64,000 nt of DNA from an uncultured Lachnospiraceae bacterium. GTDB lineage: Bacteria > Bacillota > Clostridia > Lachnospirales > Lachnospiraceae. The translations under genes and the position numbers were made by a program. The stretch covers positions 62,001 to 126,000 of the forward strand of contig CANQAP010000004.1 in the NCBI GenBank assembly GCA_947589305.1, written 5' to 3'. This document shows positions 38,415 to 49,321 of the stretch, piece after piece. Positions within the stretch are counted from its first letter, which is position 1. Every line of letters begins with the position of its first letter. The notes under the pieces were generated by a model. That model saw nothing but the letters and a program-made list of their open reading frames with translations. It did no database searches and was not told where the DNA came from.

Positions 38415-39227
38415 ATGATCATTGATTTTCACACACATGTATTCCCGGAAAAGATCGCATCAAGGACGATCGAAAAGCTGGAATCGTTTGCTCAGATCCA
38501 TGCGCATTCCAACGGATTACTTGACGGTCTGAAGGCGTCTATGAAAACAGCCGGCGTCGATTATTCCGTGGTGCTTCCGGTAGTCACCAATCCATCGCAG
38601 TTTCATAGCGTCAATGAATATGCCGCTTCGATCAACGGAACGGACGGCATTCTCTCTTTTGGCGGCATTCATCCGGACAGCCGGGATTATCAGGAAGAAC
38701 TGTTACAAATACGGGATTACGGTTTAAAAGGAATCAAACTTCATCCGGATTATCAGAATGTGCATATATCGGACCCGCGATATCTCCGCATTATCACAGA
38801 GGCGGTCAATCTCGGTTTGATCGTTACCATTCACGCAGGCATTGACATCGGACTGCCGGACGACGTTCATTGTCCGCCGGAGGAAGCTCTCACGATGCTG
38901 CAATATGTGCATGCTCATGCCAAACACCCGGAACAGGCGACCATCATCCTTGCTCATACCGGCGGCTATAAACAATGGGACCGGGTAGAAGACTTATTAG
39001 TCGGAACAAATGTCTACTTTGATCTTGCCTATACATTCGGGCATATCGATACGGACCAGTTGCTTCGTATCATTCGAAAACACGGTGCCGACCGCATTCT
39101 GTTCGCCACCGATTCCCCATGGAACGATCAGGCAGAAGACATCAGGGCATTTCATGCACTCGGACTAAACGAAGAAGAATCTGCTGCCATTCTGGGAGAA
39201 AACGCAAAAAAGCTGCTGCAACTGTAG
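38415..39227 (+). CDS. Metal-dependent amidohydrolase (amidohydrolase 2 / ACMSD-like)
   Basis: A 270-residue TIM-barrel hydrolase or decarboxylase. Metal-site residues are His6 and His8 (DFHTH), His140 (VTIHAG), His181 (AHTGG) and Asp233 (FATDSPW); KLHP at 108-111 is also conserved. The family includes ACMSD-type decarboxylases and hydrolases; the substrate is not predictable. AGAGGG precedes ATG 38415. It is transcribed alone, divergently from the YbjQ gene, and converges on carB. Confidence 0.85.
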   Translation: MIIDFHTHVFPEKIASRTIEKLESFAQIHAHSNGLLDGLKASMKTAGVDYSVVLPVVTNPSQFHSVNEYAASINGTDGILSFGGIHPDSRDYQEELLQIRDYGLKGIKLHPDYQNVHISDPRYLRIITEAVNLGLIVTIHAGIDIGLPDDVHCPPEEALTMLQYVHAHAKHPEQATIILAHTGGYKQWDRVEDLLVGTNVYFDLAYTFGHIDTDQLLRIIRKHGADRILFATDSPWNDQAEDIRAFHALGLNEEESAAILGENAKKLLQL

Positions 39228-39245
39228 CAAGGTTTTGATATAGCA

Positions 39246-39286
39246 GAAAAAAGCGACCGGTTTCTCAAAAACCTGTCGCTTTTTCT
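39246..39286. terminator. Bidirectional terminator between the amidohydrolase gene and carB
   Basis: A stem of about 15 bp (39248-39263 with 39268-39284, one internal mismatch) with A/T-runs on both sides serves both convergent transcripts. Confidence 0.88.
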
Positions 39287-39321
39287 ATACTTATTTCTTT
39301 TGACCGGTCCGAGGAATGTCC

Positions 39322-42300
39322 TTACTGTTCCTCCACCGATTTGATATCTCCGATATCAATGACCGTCAGATCGTTATTGTCTGCCTCCAAACTTGTCAGA
39401 AGGGCATCTGCCGTATCCAAGCTGGTCAGGCAATACACGCCGGTTTCGATCGCATGGCGCCGGATAATGAAACCGTCTTTACTACGCTCCACACCCTGCG
39501 ACGGCGTATCGATGATCAGATCGATCTCATGGCTCAAGATCAGATCCAGAAGATTCGGCGACGGTTCTTCTACCTTATTGATCACCTGCGCCGGCACTCC
39601 GTTTTCATTCAGTACTCTTGCCGTGCTTTTTGTGGAATGGATCTCATATCCCAATGCGGCGAACCGTCTGCCGATATCAATCGCATCCAGCTTGTCGGCG
39701 TCTTTGACGGTCAGAATCATTTTTTTATGTTTCGGAAGCTGCACGCCCGCGCCCAAAAAAGCTTTATAGAGGGCTTCATTAAAGTTTTTCGAGATACCCA
39801 GACATTCTCCGGTTGATTTCATTTCCGGTCCCAGACTGATCTCCGCTCCCCGCAGTTTTTCAAAGGAGAAGACCGGCATCTTAATCGCGTAGTATTCGGA
39901 TTCCGGCTGTAAGCCCGGTGTATACCCTAAATCCCTTAATTTCACTCCGGTAATGACCTTGGATGCCAAATCCACAATCGGGATACCGGTTACTTTACTG
40001 ATATACGGCACGGTTCGGGAAGAACGCGGATTGACTTCGATCACATACACCTCATCCTGATATACGATAAACTGTATGTTGATCAAACCGATCACATGCA
40101 GGCTGTTTGCCAGTTTTCTTGTATAATCGACGATGACCCGTTTAATTTTATCCTGAAGTCCCGCAGGATAAACGGAAATACTGTCACCGGAATGGATCCC
40201 GGCACGCTCCACATGCTCCATAATACCGGGGATCACGATCTCTTCTCCGTCACAGACGGCGTCTACCTCCACTTCTTTTCCCATCAGATACTTATCGACC
40301 AAAATCGGATGTTCCTGAACATTCCGGTTGATCACTTCCATAAACTCTACGATATCTTTGTCGGAAATGGCAATCTGCATACCGGCGCCGCCCAATACAT
40401 AAGACGGTCTTACCAATACCGGATATCCCAGCTCATGCGCGGCGTTCAATGCTTCCTCGCAGGTAAAGACCGTGTGTCCGGCAGGTCTCGGGATACAGCA
40501 TTTTTCCAGAATCTCATCAAACAATTCCCGATCTTCCGCAGCATCGACATTTTCGGCGCTGGTTCCTAAAATGTTGACTCCCATTTTCAGAAGGGCGTCT
40601 GTCAGTTTAATAGCCGTCTGCCCTCCGAACTGCACGACCGCGCCGTCCGGTTTTTCCAAATTCACAATCGACTCCACATCTTCCGGCGTCAGAGGTTCAA
40701 AATACAACTTATCGGCAATATCAAAATCAGTGCTTACCGTTTCCGGATTATTATTGACAATGATCGTTTCATATCCCTGCGCTTTCAATGCCCATGTGGA
40801 ATGTACGGAACAAAAATCAAATTCGATTCCCTGTCCAATCCGTATCGGTCCGGATCCGAGAACCATGATCTTCTTTTTCGAATGATCTTCTTCCACCTCA
40901 TTCACGCCGTCATAGCAGGAATAATAGTATGGTGTCGTCGCTTCAAATTCTGCGGCACAGGTATCTACAATCTTATATGCGGCATGGATACCCATGGCAT
41001 AACGCAGCTCCTTAATCTCCTTTTCCGTTTTACCGACCAACTGACCGATCACTTTATCCGGGAACTCCATACGTTTCGCTTCCAGCATCAGCTCTTTCGT
41101 CAGCTCATCCGCTTCCGATAGCTGCCGCTCCATCTGCACTATATTGGCGATCTTATCCAAAAACCAGATATCCACTTTCGTAATGGCATGGATCTCTCCC
41201 AAAGAAATCCCCCGGCGGATTGCTTCCGCGATCACAAAAATACGCCGGTCATCTACATTGTACAACCGTTCGTGGATCTCTTCCAACGGACGTTCGTGAT
41301 AATCTAAATAGATCAGACTGTCCACATGTTGTTCCAGCGAACGCAGCGCTTTCATCAACGCGCCTTCAAAATTCGTACAGATGCTCATCACCTCGCCGGT
41401 TGCTTTCATCTGTGTGGTCAGCGTGCGTTTTGCTTGAATAAACTTGTCAAACGGAAGTCTCGGTATTTTTACCACAACATAATCTAATGCCGGTTCAAAA
41501 CTCGCATAGGTTTTACCGGTTACCGCATTTTTAATCTCATCCAGATGATACCCCAATGCAATTTTAGCCGCCACTTTGGCGATCGGATAACCGGTTGCTT
41601 TCGATGCCAGTGCCGATGAACGGCTGACACGCGGATTTACCTCAATCACACAGTATTCAAAAGACTCCGGATTCAAAGCAAACTGCACATTACAGCCGCC
41701 CCGGATATCCAATTCGCTAATGATATTGAGCGCCGCGCTACGCAGCATCTGATGTTCTTTATCCGCAAGCGTCTGTGACGGCGCCACAACAATACTGTCA
41801 CCGGTATGTACCCCGACCGGATCTAAGTTTTCCATATTACAAATGGTGATACAGGTGCCGTTTGCATCCCGCATAACCTCATATTCGATTTCTTTCCATC
41901 CTGCGATACAGCGTTCCACCAATACCTGACCGACACGGCTCAGCCGCAGACCATTTTCCAAAATGTCAATAAACTCTTCTTCATTCTGCGCGATGCCGCC
42001 GCCGGAACCGCCCAAGGTATATGCAGGACGCAATACTGCCGGATATCCGATGTTTTTTACAAACTCCAAACCGTCTTTTACCGTCGTGACCACCTGAGAC
42101 GGCGCGCAAGGTTCGTGGATTTTCTCCATGGTTTTCTTGAATTCATCCCGGTCTTCCGCTTTTTTGATGGTCTTTGCTGACGTACCGATCAACCGCACGT
42201 TGTGTTCCCGTAAAAAGCCCGATTCTTCCAATTCCATTGCGATATTCAGGGCTGCCTGTCCGCCCAAAGTCGGCAGGACGCTGTCCGGTTTTTCTTTCAG

Positions 42301-42534
42301 AATCACTTTCTTCACGACTTCCGGCGTCAAAGGCTCAATATATACTTTATCCGCAATATCCTTATCGGTCATAATGGTTGCCGGATTGGAATTGATCAAT
42401 ACCACACAGATGCCTTCTTCTCTTAATGACCGGCATGCCTGCGTGCCTGCATAGTCAAACTCCGCAGCCTGTCCGATCACGATCGGACCGGAACCGATAA
42501 CGACTACTTTTTTTATACTTGCGATCTTTGGCAT
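39322..42534 (-). CDS. carB: Carbamoyl-phosphate synthase large subunit
   Basis: A 1,070-residue subunit making carbamoyl phosphate from bicarbonate, ammonia (from CarA) and two ATP, for pyrimidines and arginine. It has two ATP-grasp halves (about 1-400 with AAYTLGGSGGG-like RPAYTLGGSGGGIA, and 550-930 with RPSYVLGGAGMQIA), an oligomerisation region between, and a C-terminal MGS-like allosteric domain (about 935-1070). The ATG overlaps the carA stop by one base (TAATG), so translation is coupled. Full length, no defects seen. Confidence 0.98.
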   Translation of the reverse strand: MPKIASIKKVVVIGSGPIVIGQAAEFDYAGTQACRSLREEGICVVLINSNPATIMTDKDIADKVYIEPLTPEVVKKVILKEKPDSVLPTLGGQAALNIAMELEESGFLREHNVRLIGTSAKTIKKAEDRDEFKKTMEKIHEPCAPSQVVTTVKDGLEFVKNIGYPAVLRPAYTLGGSGGGIAQNEEEFIDILENGLRLSRVGQVLVERCIAGWKEIEYEVMRDANGTCITICNMENLDPVGVHTGDSIVVAPSQTLADKEHQMLRSAALNIISELDIRGGCNVQFALNPESFEYCVIEVNPRVSRSSALASKATGYPIAKVAAKIALGYHLDEIKNAVTGKTYASFEPALDYVVVKIPRLPFDKFIQAKRTLTTQMKATGEVMSICTNFEGALMKALRSLEQHVDSLIYLDYHERPLEEIHERLYNVDDRRIFVIAEAIRRGISLGEIHAITKVDIWFLDKIANIVQMERQLSEADELTKELMLEAKRMEFPDKVIGQLVGKTEKEIKELRYAMGIHAAYKIVDTCAAEFEATTPYYYSCYDGVNEVEEDHSKKKIMVLGSGPIRIGQGIEFDFCSVHSTWALKAQGYETIIVNNNPETVSTDFDIADKLYFEPLTPEDVESIVNLEKPDGAVVQFGGQTAIKLTDALLKMGVNILGTSAENVDAAEDRELFDEILEKCCIPRPAGHTVFTCEEALNAAHELGYPVLVRPSYVLGGAGMQIAISDKDIVEFMEVINRNVQEHPILVDKYLMGKEVEVDAVCDGEEIVIPGIMEHVERAGIHSGDSISVYPAGLQDKIKRVIVDYTRKLANSLHVIGLINIQFIVYQDEVYVIEVNPRSSRTVPYISKVTGIPIVDLASKVITGVKLRDLGYTPGLQPESEYYAIKMPVFSFEKLRGAEISLGPEMKSTGECLGISKNFNEALYKAFLGAGVQLPKHKKMILTVKDADKLDAIDIGRRFAALGYEIHSTKSTARVLNENGVPAQVINKVEEPSPNLLDLILSHEIDLIIDTPSQGVERSKDGFIIRRHAIETGVYCLTSLDTADALLTSLEADNNDLTVIDIGDIKSVEEQ

Positions 42535-43616
42535 TACTTTGACACCTCCATCATATTCATAAACTCGTCAAAGAGGAAGTCCGTATCCAGCGGACCGGCA
42601 CATGCCTCCGGATGGAACTGCACCGTCTGCACATTTTTTCCCAGATAATGCACACCCTCAACCGTACCGTCATTGACATTGACATAACTGACTTCCGCGA
42701 TCTCCCGATCCAATGAAGATTCTTTTACCATATAACCGTGATTTTGTGTGGATATATAAACTTTCCCGTTCTTCAGATTACGGACCGGATGATTGGCTCC
42801 CCTATGACCGTATTTCATTTTTTCGGTATCCCCGCCGTTCGCCAAAGCCAATAGCTGATGCCCGAGGCAGATAGCAAAAATCGGCACATTCGTCGCAAAC
42901 AGTTTTTTGATCTCTTCGATGGTCTTTGTACAGCTTTTCGGATCTCCCGGACCGTTGGTCAGCATAATGCCGTCCGGTTCCTCTTTCAGAATCTCTTCCG
43001 CAGGCGTCTCTGCCGGATACAGGATCACTTCACAGCCTCTTTTTTGCAGCGACCGGATGATATTTTTCTTAACACCCAGATCGATCATTGCGACTTTATA
43101 GGTCAGACTGCCTTCCGGCGGATACACCCGCTTTTCTTTACAAGTCACTTCCGCCACGACATGTCCGATCCGAAATGCCCGGATCCGCGGTAGCACCTCA
43201 TCCAAGGCAAACTGCTCATTCGTCGTGATCATGCCGTTCATCGTTCCCTTTTCTCTTAATATTTTCGTCAACGCACGGGTATCGATTCCCTCGATACCGG
43301 TAATGTCATGTCGGATCAAAAACTGTTCCAGTGTAGCTTCACATCTAAAATTACTTGGGAGTTTTGCGATTTCGCGTACGATAAAACCGGATTGCCAAGG
43401 ACGTTCTGCCTCCATATCTTCATAACATATTCCGTAATTGCCGATCAACGGATAGGTCATGCAAACTGCCTGTCCTGCATAAGAAGGATCCGTCAGCACT
43501 TCCAGATAACCGGTCATTGAGGTATTAAACACGATCTCACTAATGATCTCTTTGGTCGATCCTATACTTTTACCGGTAAAAACAGTGCCGTCTTCAAGAA
43601 TCAGAAAAGCCTTCAT
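42534..43616 (-). CDS. carA: Carbamoyl-phosphate synthase small subunit
   Basis: A 360-residue glutamine amidotransferase subunit supplying ammonia to CarB. The class I triad is Cys250 (FAICLGHQ), His335 and Glu337 (QFHPEA). The N-terminal domain begins MKAFLILEDGTVF. The start was set at ATG 43616 five bases after AGGTG; the frame to 43655 runs into the leader. A roughly 125-nt structured leader with a T-run lies upstream, so attenuation is likely. Confidence 0.97.
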   Translation of the reverse strand: MKAFLILEDGTVFTGKSIGSTKEIISEIVFNTSMTGYLEVLTDPSYAGQAVCMTYPLIGNYGICYEDMEAERPWQSGFIVREIAKLPSNFRCEATLEQFLIRHDITGIEGIDTRALTKILREKGTMNGMITTNEQFALDEVLPRIRAFRIGHVVAEVTCKEKRVYPPEGSLTYKVAMIDLGVKKNIIRSLQKRGCEVILYPAETPAEEILKEEPDGIMLTNGPGDPKSCTKTIEEIKKLFATNVPIFAICLGHQLLALANGGDTEKMKYGHRGANHPVRNLKNGKVYISTQNHGYMVKESSLDREIAEVSYVNVNDGTVEGVHYLGKNVQTVQFHPEACAGPLDTDFLFDEFMNMMEVSK

Positions 43617-43653
43617 TTTTTCACCTGTTCCTTTCAATTTTTGGTTTTTGCCC

Positions 43654-43736
43654 AAAAAAAAAAGACTAATAAGCCCCTATCGCTCTGCACAGTTCACTAC
43701 AAAAACCATAGGCTCAATCTTTTTCCGGCAGTCCTT
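43654..43736 (-). promoter_or_regulatory. Structured leader of carAB, candidate attenuator
   Basis: On the minus strand AAGGACT (43730-43736) pairs with AGTCTTT (43661-43667), closing a branched region that includes an AGCCTAT / ATAGG..CT stem (43708-43714 as its first arm). It is followed directly by ten T (43654-43663), as in an intrinsic terminator. GGTTTTTG inside the loop (43700-43707) is complementary to CAAAAACC downstream (43643-43650) and could form an alternative helix. I see no clear PyrR-binding or T-box consensus. Confidence 0.55.
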
Positions 43737-43747
43737 AAATTGATAAA

Positions 43748-43776
43748 AGTTTAACACAAGAGTCGTCGCATTTCAA
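43748..43776 (-). promoter_or_regulatory. SigA-type promoter of carAB
   Basis: On the minus strand TTGAAA (43771-43776) and TAAACT (43748-43753) are 17 bp apart. The predicted start near 43741 is just before the first arm of the leader structure. It lies immediately after and overlaps the end region of queH. Confidence 0.65.
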
Positions 43777-43796
43777 CCCCCTTTCTACAATTATTT

Positions 43797-44453
43797 TCAT
43801 CCCCCAGATCTTTCCTGTGCCTCCCGATATTTTCTGTCACGCTCTGCTTTGGAAAACTCACACCCGCAGTAATCCTGCCGGTATAACTGATATTTCTTAG
43901 ACAGTTCAATGGAACGCCGGTAGCCGTCTCGTTTTTTAAAATCGGACACCAGATAATGGATATCATATTGTTCCGCCAACCGTTCACCAATCTCATTCAG
44001 CCACTCCGCGCGTTTATACGGACTGACTGACAAGGTGGTCGTAAAATAATCGTACCGCTCCCGCCTGCATTTTTCAGCCGTCTGCTCTAATCTGCGTTCA
44101 TAACAGCGGTAACATCTGCTTCCTCCCTCCGGCTCCTGTTCCAAACCTTTCGCCAAGCGGTAAAAATCATCCGGCTGATAGTCTTCCGCTTCTATCCGCA
44201 CCGGATATTTCACAGGAAATTCCGAAACAAATTTCCGCAGTTCCATAACCCGCTTGTCAAATTCCTCTTTTGGTGCTATATTAGGATTGTAAAAATAAAG
44301 GGTAATGTGAAAAAAGTTTGACAGATATTCCAATACATAGCTGCTGCAGGGAGCGCAGCAGACATGGAGCAGTAAATTCGGCGCGCATCCTGCATCTGTC
44401 ATTTCTACTAAAATTTGATCTAATTTTTGTTGAAAGTTGACATTGTTTTTCAT
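43797..44453 (-). CDS. queH: Epoxyqueuosine reductase QueH
   Basis: A 218-residue enzyme of the DUF208/QueH family that reduces epoxyqueuosine to queuosine in tRNA, a non-B12 alternative to QueG. Conserved cysteines are in HVCCAPC (Cys32, Cys33, Cys36), GSRCYRCYERR and DYCGCEFS, which bind an iron-sulfur cluster and a second metal. FTTTLSVSPYK is also typical. AAAGGAG precedes ATG 44453. It is divergent from the small protein gene at 44648 and lies just upstream of the carAB promoter. Confidence 0.93.
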   Translation of the reverse strand: MKNNVNFQQKLDQILVEMTDAGCAPNLLLHVCCAPCSSYVLEYLSNFFHITLYFYNPNIAPKEEFDKRVMELRKFVSEFPVKYPVRIEAEDYQPDDFYRLAKGLEQEPEGGSRCYRCYERRLEQTAEKCRRERYDYFTTTLSVSPYKRAEWLNEIGERLAEQYDIHYLVSDFKKRDGYRRSIELSKKYQLYRQDYCGCEFSKAERDRKYREAQERSGG

Positions 44454-44536
44454 TTTTCTGTCTCCTTTATGGAATATAACGAATTTGTATTATGTTTTGG
44501 TTGGCAAATCACAATACTTTTATTTATTTTTGCTAA

Positions 44537-44565
44537 TTGACTTTGTTTATAATATACAATATACT
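44537..44565 (+). promoter_or_regulatory. Strong SigA-type promoter of the 77-residue protein gene
   Basis: TTGACT (44537-44542) and TATACT (44560-44565) are 17 bp apart in very AT-rich DNA, about 75 bp before the ATG. Confidence 0.75.
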
Positions 44566-44647
44566 ATAATCAAATAAGTATCAATAGGTAGTTTGAGAAT
44601 TTATTGTACATGTATTTCATTTGACTAATTCGTAGGAGGTAATGGTT

Positions 44648-44881
44648 ATGACCGTGGAGGAAGCAGTAAAAAAATATAAGCTCGAACCATTGAATGTCTA
44701 TACAGCAAAAGCTAAGGCAAAGGAACTGAACGTTGATGAGGTTTTATATATGAATGTTCAGAAGAATAAATATGCCTATATCGTAAAGGATGGCGCCCGC
44801 GGATTCGTTTTGTATCAGGATGAAAAAAGTCTGTATACCAAGATGTATAAAGGGTTAAAGATGACACCTTTACAGCCTTGA
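44648..44881 (+). CDS. Small conserved-looking protein, function unknown
   Basis: A 77-residue soluble protein that I do not recognise. It is Lys-rich and begins MTVEEAVKKYKLEPLNVY; beta-strand-like segments (VLYMNVQ, YAYIVKD, RGFVLYQD) follow. No signal or metal motif is visible. A very good AGGAGG lies eight bases before ATG 44648 (ATG 44642 is too close to it). With a near-consensus promoter and a strong terminator, it is a real single-gene unit and probably well expressed. Confidence 0.75.
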   Translation: MTVEEAVKKYKLEPLNVYTAKAKAKELNVDEVLYMNVQKNKYAYIVKDGARGFVLYQDEKSLYTKMYKGLKMTPLQP

Positions 44882-44925
44882 TCATTCGTCGGCTATCGAT
44901 ATATCCCGAACGTTTATATATGACA

Positions 44926-44963
44926 AACGAAAAGACCGGAATTTCTGTTCCGGTCTTTTCGTT
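44926..44963. terminator. Bidirectional terminator between the small protein gene and guaB
   Basis: A perfect 16-bp stem (44926-44941 with 44948-44963) with a 6-nt loop and A/T-rich flanks ends both convergent transcripts. Confidence 0.93.
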
Positions 44964-44998
44964 GCTTCTTTTTTGAAGCGGATCTTTGATACCGCCTT

Positions 44999-46979
<1,981 letters not shown>

Positions 46980-47000
46980 GCCAGCCTCCGTCAGCGTGTC

Positions 47001-48392
47001 TTATTTTTCAGACAGATATTCGTCAATGGACTGGGCGGCTTTCTTCCCGGCACCCATTGCCAAGATAACCGTTGCCGCTCCCGTTACCGTATCTCCTCCT
47101 GCATACACGCCGTCCTTGCTTGTTTTCATGGTATCCTCGTCTACGATGATACCGCCCCATCTTTGCGTCTCCAGTCCCGGAGTCGTCTGGCGGATCAACG
47201 GATTCGGACTTTGCCCAATAGCGATCACGACCGTTTCTACCGGAATGATATAATTGGAGCCTTCCACCGGTACCGGCGATCTTCTTCCGGACTCGTCCGG
47301 TTCACCCAGTTCCTGTCTGACAACCTCAATGCCGGTTACCCAGCCGTCCTCTCCGTGGATCTCGCACGGATTATTTAAAAGTTTAAAGATAATCCCTTCT
47401 TCTTTTGCGTGATGTACCTCTTCCTGACGGGCAGGCACTTCGTCTTCCCCTCGTCGGTACACGATATATACCTGTTCTGCTCCCAGCCGTTTTGCCGTTC
47501 TTGCCGCATCCATCGCCACATTACCGGCTCCTACCACGGCAACATGTTTTCCGACTTTGACCGGCGTCGGCGCTTCCGGAAACTTATAAGCTTTCATCAG
47601 ATTCACTCTGGTCAGAAATTCATTTGCGGAATACACGCCCAGTAAATTTTCTCCCGGTATGTTCAAAAAGCGAGGCAGTCCGGCTCCGCTGCCGACAAAC
47701 ACCGCCTGATATCCGTCTTCCATCAGATCGTCGATCGTCAGGGAACGACCGATAATAACATTGGTCTCGATCGTAACGCCGAGATTCTTAACATTCTCGA
47801 TTTCCTTTGCCACCAAATCCTTTGGCAGACGAAATTCCGGAATGCCGTAACTTAATACACCGCCCGCCTTGTGTAACGCTTCAAAGATCGTAACCTCATA
47901 TCCTTTTTTCGCCAATTCTCCCGCGCAGGTCAAACCGGCAGGTCCGCAGCCTACCACCGCAACTTTTTTCCCGTTTTTCTCTATTTGCAGAGGCATCTGT
48001 GCGGAATGCGCCATATGATAATCTGCCACAAACCGTTCCAAGCGTCCGATCCCGACCGGTTCGCCTTTAATCCCGCGCACACATTTTCCTTCACATTGAT
48101 TCTCCTGCGGGCATACCCGTCCACAGATTGCCGGCAGTGCGTTCTCACTGGTAATGATCTCATAGGCGGCTTCAAAATCACCCTCTGCCACCTTTTCAAT
48201 AAATCCCGGAATCGGTACATTGACCGGGCAGCCATCCATACACGGCTTCTTCGGGCAATTCAGACAGCGGTTTGCTTCCTCGATTGCCATTTCCTTTGTA
48301 TATCCAAGGGCAACCTCTTCAAAATTCTTATTACGGACATCCGGCGCCTGCTCCGGCATCGCAACCTTCGTCATACTCATATTCTTACCCAT
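47001..48392 (-). CDS. nfnB: NADH-dependent ferredoxin:NADP+ oxidoreductase large subunit (NfnB, GltD-like)
   Basis: A 463-residue flavoprotein homologous to the glutamate synthase small subunit. N-terminal cysteines (CLNCPKKPC, DGCP, CGRVCP, CEGKC) bind two [4Fe-4S] clusters. Two Rossmann motifs, VVGCGPAGLTCAGELA (about 145) and VVGAGNVAMDAAR (about 285), bind FAD and NADPH, and a third FAD segment GGDTVTGAATV lies near the end. It would be annotated GltA/GltD alone, but the adjacent ferredoxin-reductase-type subunit identifies the electron-bifurcating Nfn complex. AGGTG precedes ATG 48392; it starts 2 bp after nfnA. Confidence 0.9.
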   Translation of the reverse strand: MGKNMSMTKVAMPEQAPDVRNKNFEEVALGYTKEMAIEEANRCLNCPKKPCMDGCPVNVPIPGFIEKVAEGDFEAAYEIITSENALPAICGRVCPQENQCEGKCVRGIKGEPVGIGRLERFVADYHMAHSAQMPLQIEKNGKKVAVVGCGPAGLTCAGELAKKGYEVTIFEALHKAGGVLSYGIPEFRLPKDLVAKEIENVKNLGVTIETNVIIGRSLTIDDLMEDGYQAVFVGSGAGLPRFLNIPGENLLGVYSANEFLTRVNLMKAYKFPEAPTPVKVGKHVAVVGAGNVAMDAARTAKRLGAEQVYIVYRRGEDEVPARQEEVHHAKEEGIIFKLLNNPCEIHGEDGWVTGIEVVRQELGEPDESGRRSPVPVEGSNYIIPVETVVIAIGQSPNPLIRQTTPGLETQRWGGIIVDEDTMKTSKDGVYAGGDTVTGAATVILAMGAGKKAAQSIDEYLSEK

Positions 48393-48394
48393 GT

Positions 48395-49216
48395 CTATAC
48401 ACCTCTTCCTATCTTACATTCGTGTTCTTCTTCCTGAAACATTGCCTGCCGTCTCATACATTCGTCAAAATCCACTTCATAGCCGTCAAAATCCGGTCCG
48501 TCTACACAGGCAAATTTTGTTTTTCCGCCGACACTGACACGACAGCCGCCGCACATTCCGGTTCCGTCTATCATGATCGGGTTCAATGACACCGATGTCG
48601 GAATCCCGAGCGGCTTCGTCAGTTTCACTACATTCTTCATCATGATCAGTGGTCCGATCGCAATCACTTCGTCAATCTTCTCACCCTTCTCTATCAGATC
48701 CGTTAATACAGTTGTTACAAAACCTTTGGTTCCCAGACTTCCGTCATCGGTCGCAACGTAAACATGATCGCAGAATTCTTCAAATTTTTCCTTTAAGATG
48801 ACGTATTCCGCACTTCGTCCGCCGATGATCACATCGACTTTCACGCCCATATCATGCAGCTTCCGGAGCTGCGGATATAGCGGTGCAGAACCTACGCCTC
48901 CAGCCACGCCTACCACATGTCCCACCTTATGCAGCGGCGCCGGCTGTCCCAGCGGTCCGACAAAGTCCACCACGGAATCTCCCGCCTGAAGCTTACTTAA
49001 CTGCTCCGTGGAATAACCGACCACCTGATAAATGATCGTTACCGTCTCTGCCTCTCTGTCATAATCGGCAATCGTGAGAGGAATGCGTTCTCCGTCTTCA
49101 TCGACACGAACAATGATAAACTGTCCCGCCTCACACTTTCTGGCTACATACGGAGCCTCAATCACCATCAATTCGACAGCCTGATTCAATACTTCTTTGC
49201 TTACAATTTTGTACAT
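48395..49216 (-). CDS. nfnA: NADH-dependent ferredoxin:NADP+ oxidoreductase small subunit (NfnA)
   Basis: A 273-residue ferredoxin-NADP reductase/PyrK-like protein. The FAD-binding barrel has RIPLTIADYD; the NAD domain has GVAGGVGSAPLYP; a C-terminal [2Fe-2S] site is in GTGMCGGCRVSV with a later FACVDGPDF. With NfnB it couples NADH, NADPH and reduced ferredoxin, balancing the pools used in butyrate fermentation. Nearest alternatives are sulfide dehydrogenase subunit B or a dihydroorotate dehydrogenase electron-transfer subunit. AGGTTAAG precedes ATG 49216. Confidence 0.9.
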   Translation of the reverse strand: MYKIVSKEVLNQAVELMVIEAPYVARKCEAGQFIIVRVDEDGERIPLTIADYDREAETVTIIYQVVGYSTEQLSKLQAGDSVVDFVGPLGQPAPLHKVGHVVGVAGGVGSAPLYPQLRKLHDMGVKVDVIIGGRSAEYVILKEKFEEFCDHVYVATDDGSLGTKGFVTTVLTDLIEKGEKIDEVIAIGPLIMMKNVVKLTKPLGIPTSVSLNPIMIDGTGMCGGCRVSVGGKTKFACVDGPDFDGYEVDFDECMRRQAMFQEEEHECKIGRGV

Positions 49217-49279
49217 TTCTTAACCTACTTTCTATATTTCGTTCTTGCTCTGTCGATATGTTTCGGTACATATGCCAAT

Positions 49280-49308
49280 ATTCTAACATTATTCTACTGA
49301 AAATCAAA
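49280..49308 (-). promoter_or_regulatory. Promoter of the nfnAB-guaB operon
   Basis: On the minus strand TTTGAT (49303-49308) and TAGAAT (49280-49285) are 17 bp apart, between the sortase stop and nfnA. Confidence 0.55.
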
Positions 49309-49321
49309 GTCCTTTTTCTTC

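Noticed and set aside
43654-43736. PyrR-binding or T-box element in the carA leader
   Set aside because: Neither the PyrR-binding loop consensus nor a T-box GGTGG-type sequence is present. It is listed only as an unclassified leader.
43751-43996. An 81-codon minus-strand open frame overlapping the queH end and carA promoter
   Set aside because: It overlaps the real queH frame, ends in the carA promoter and shows no family similarity.
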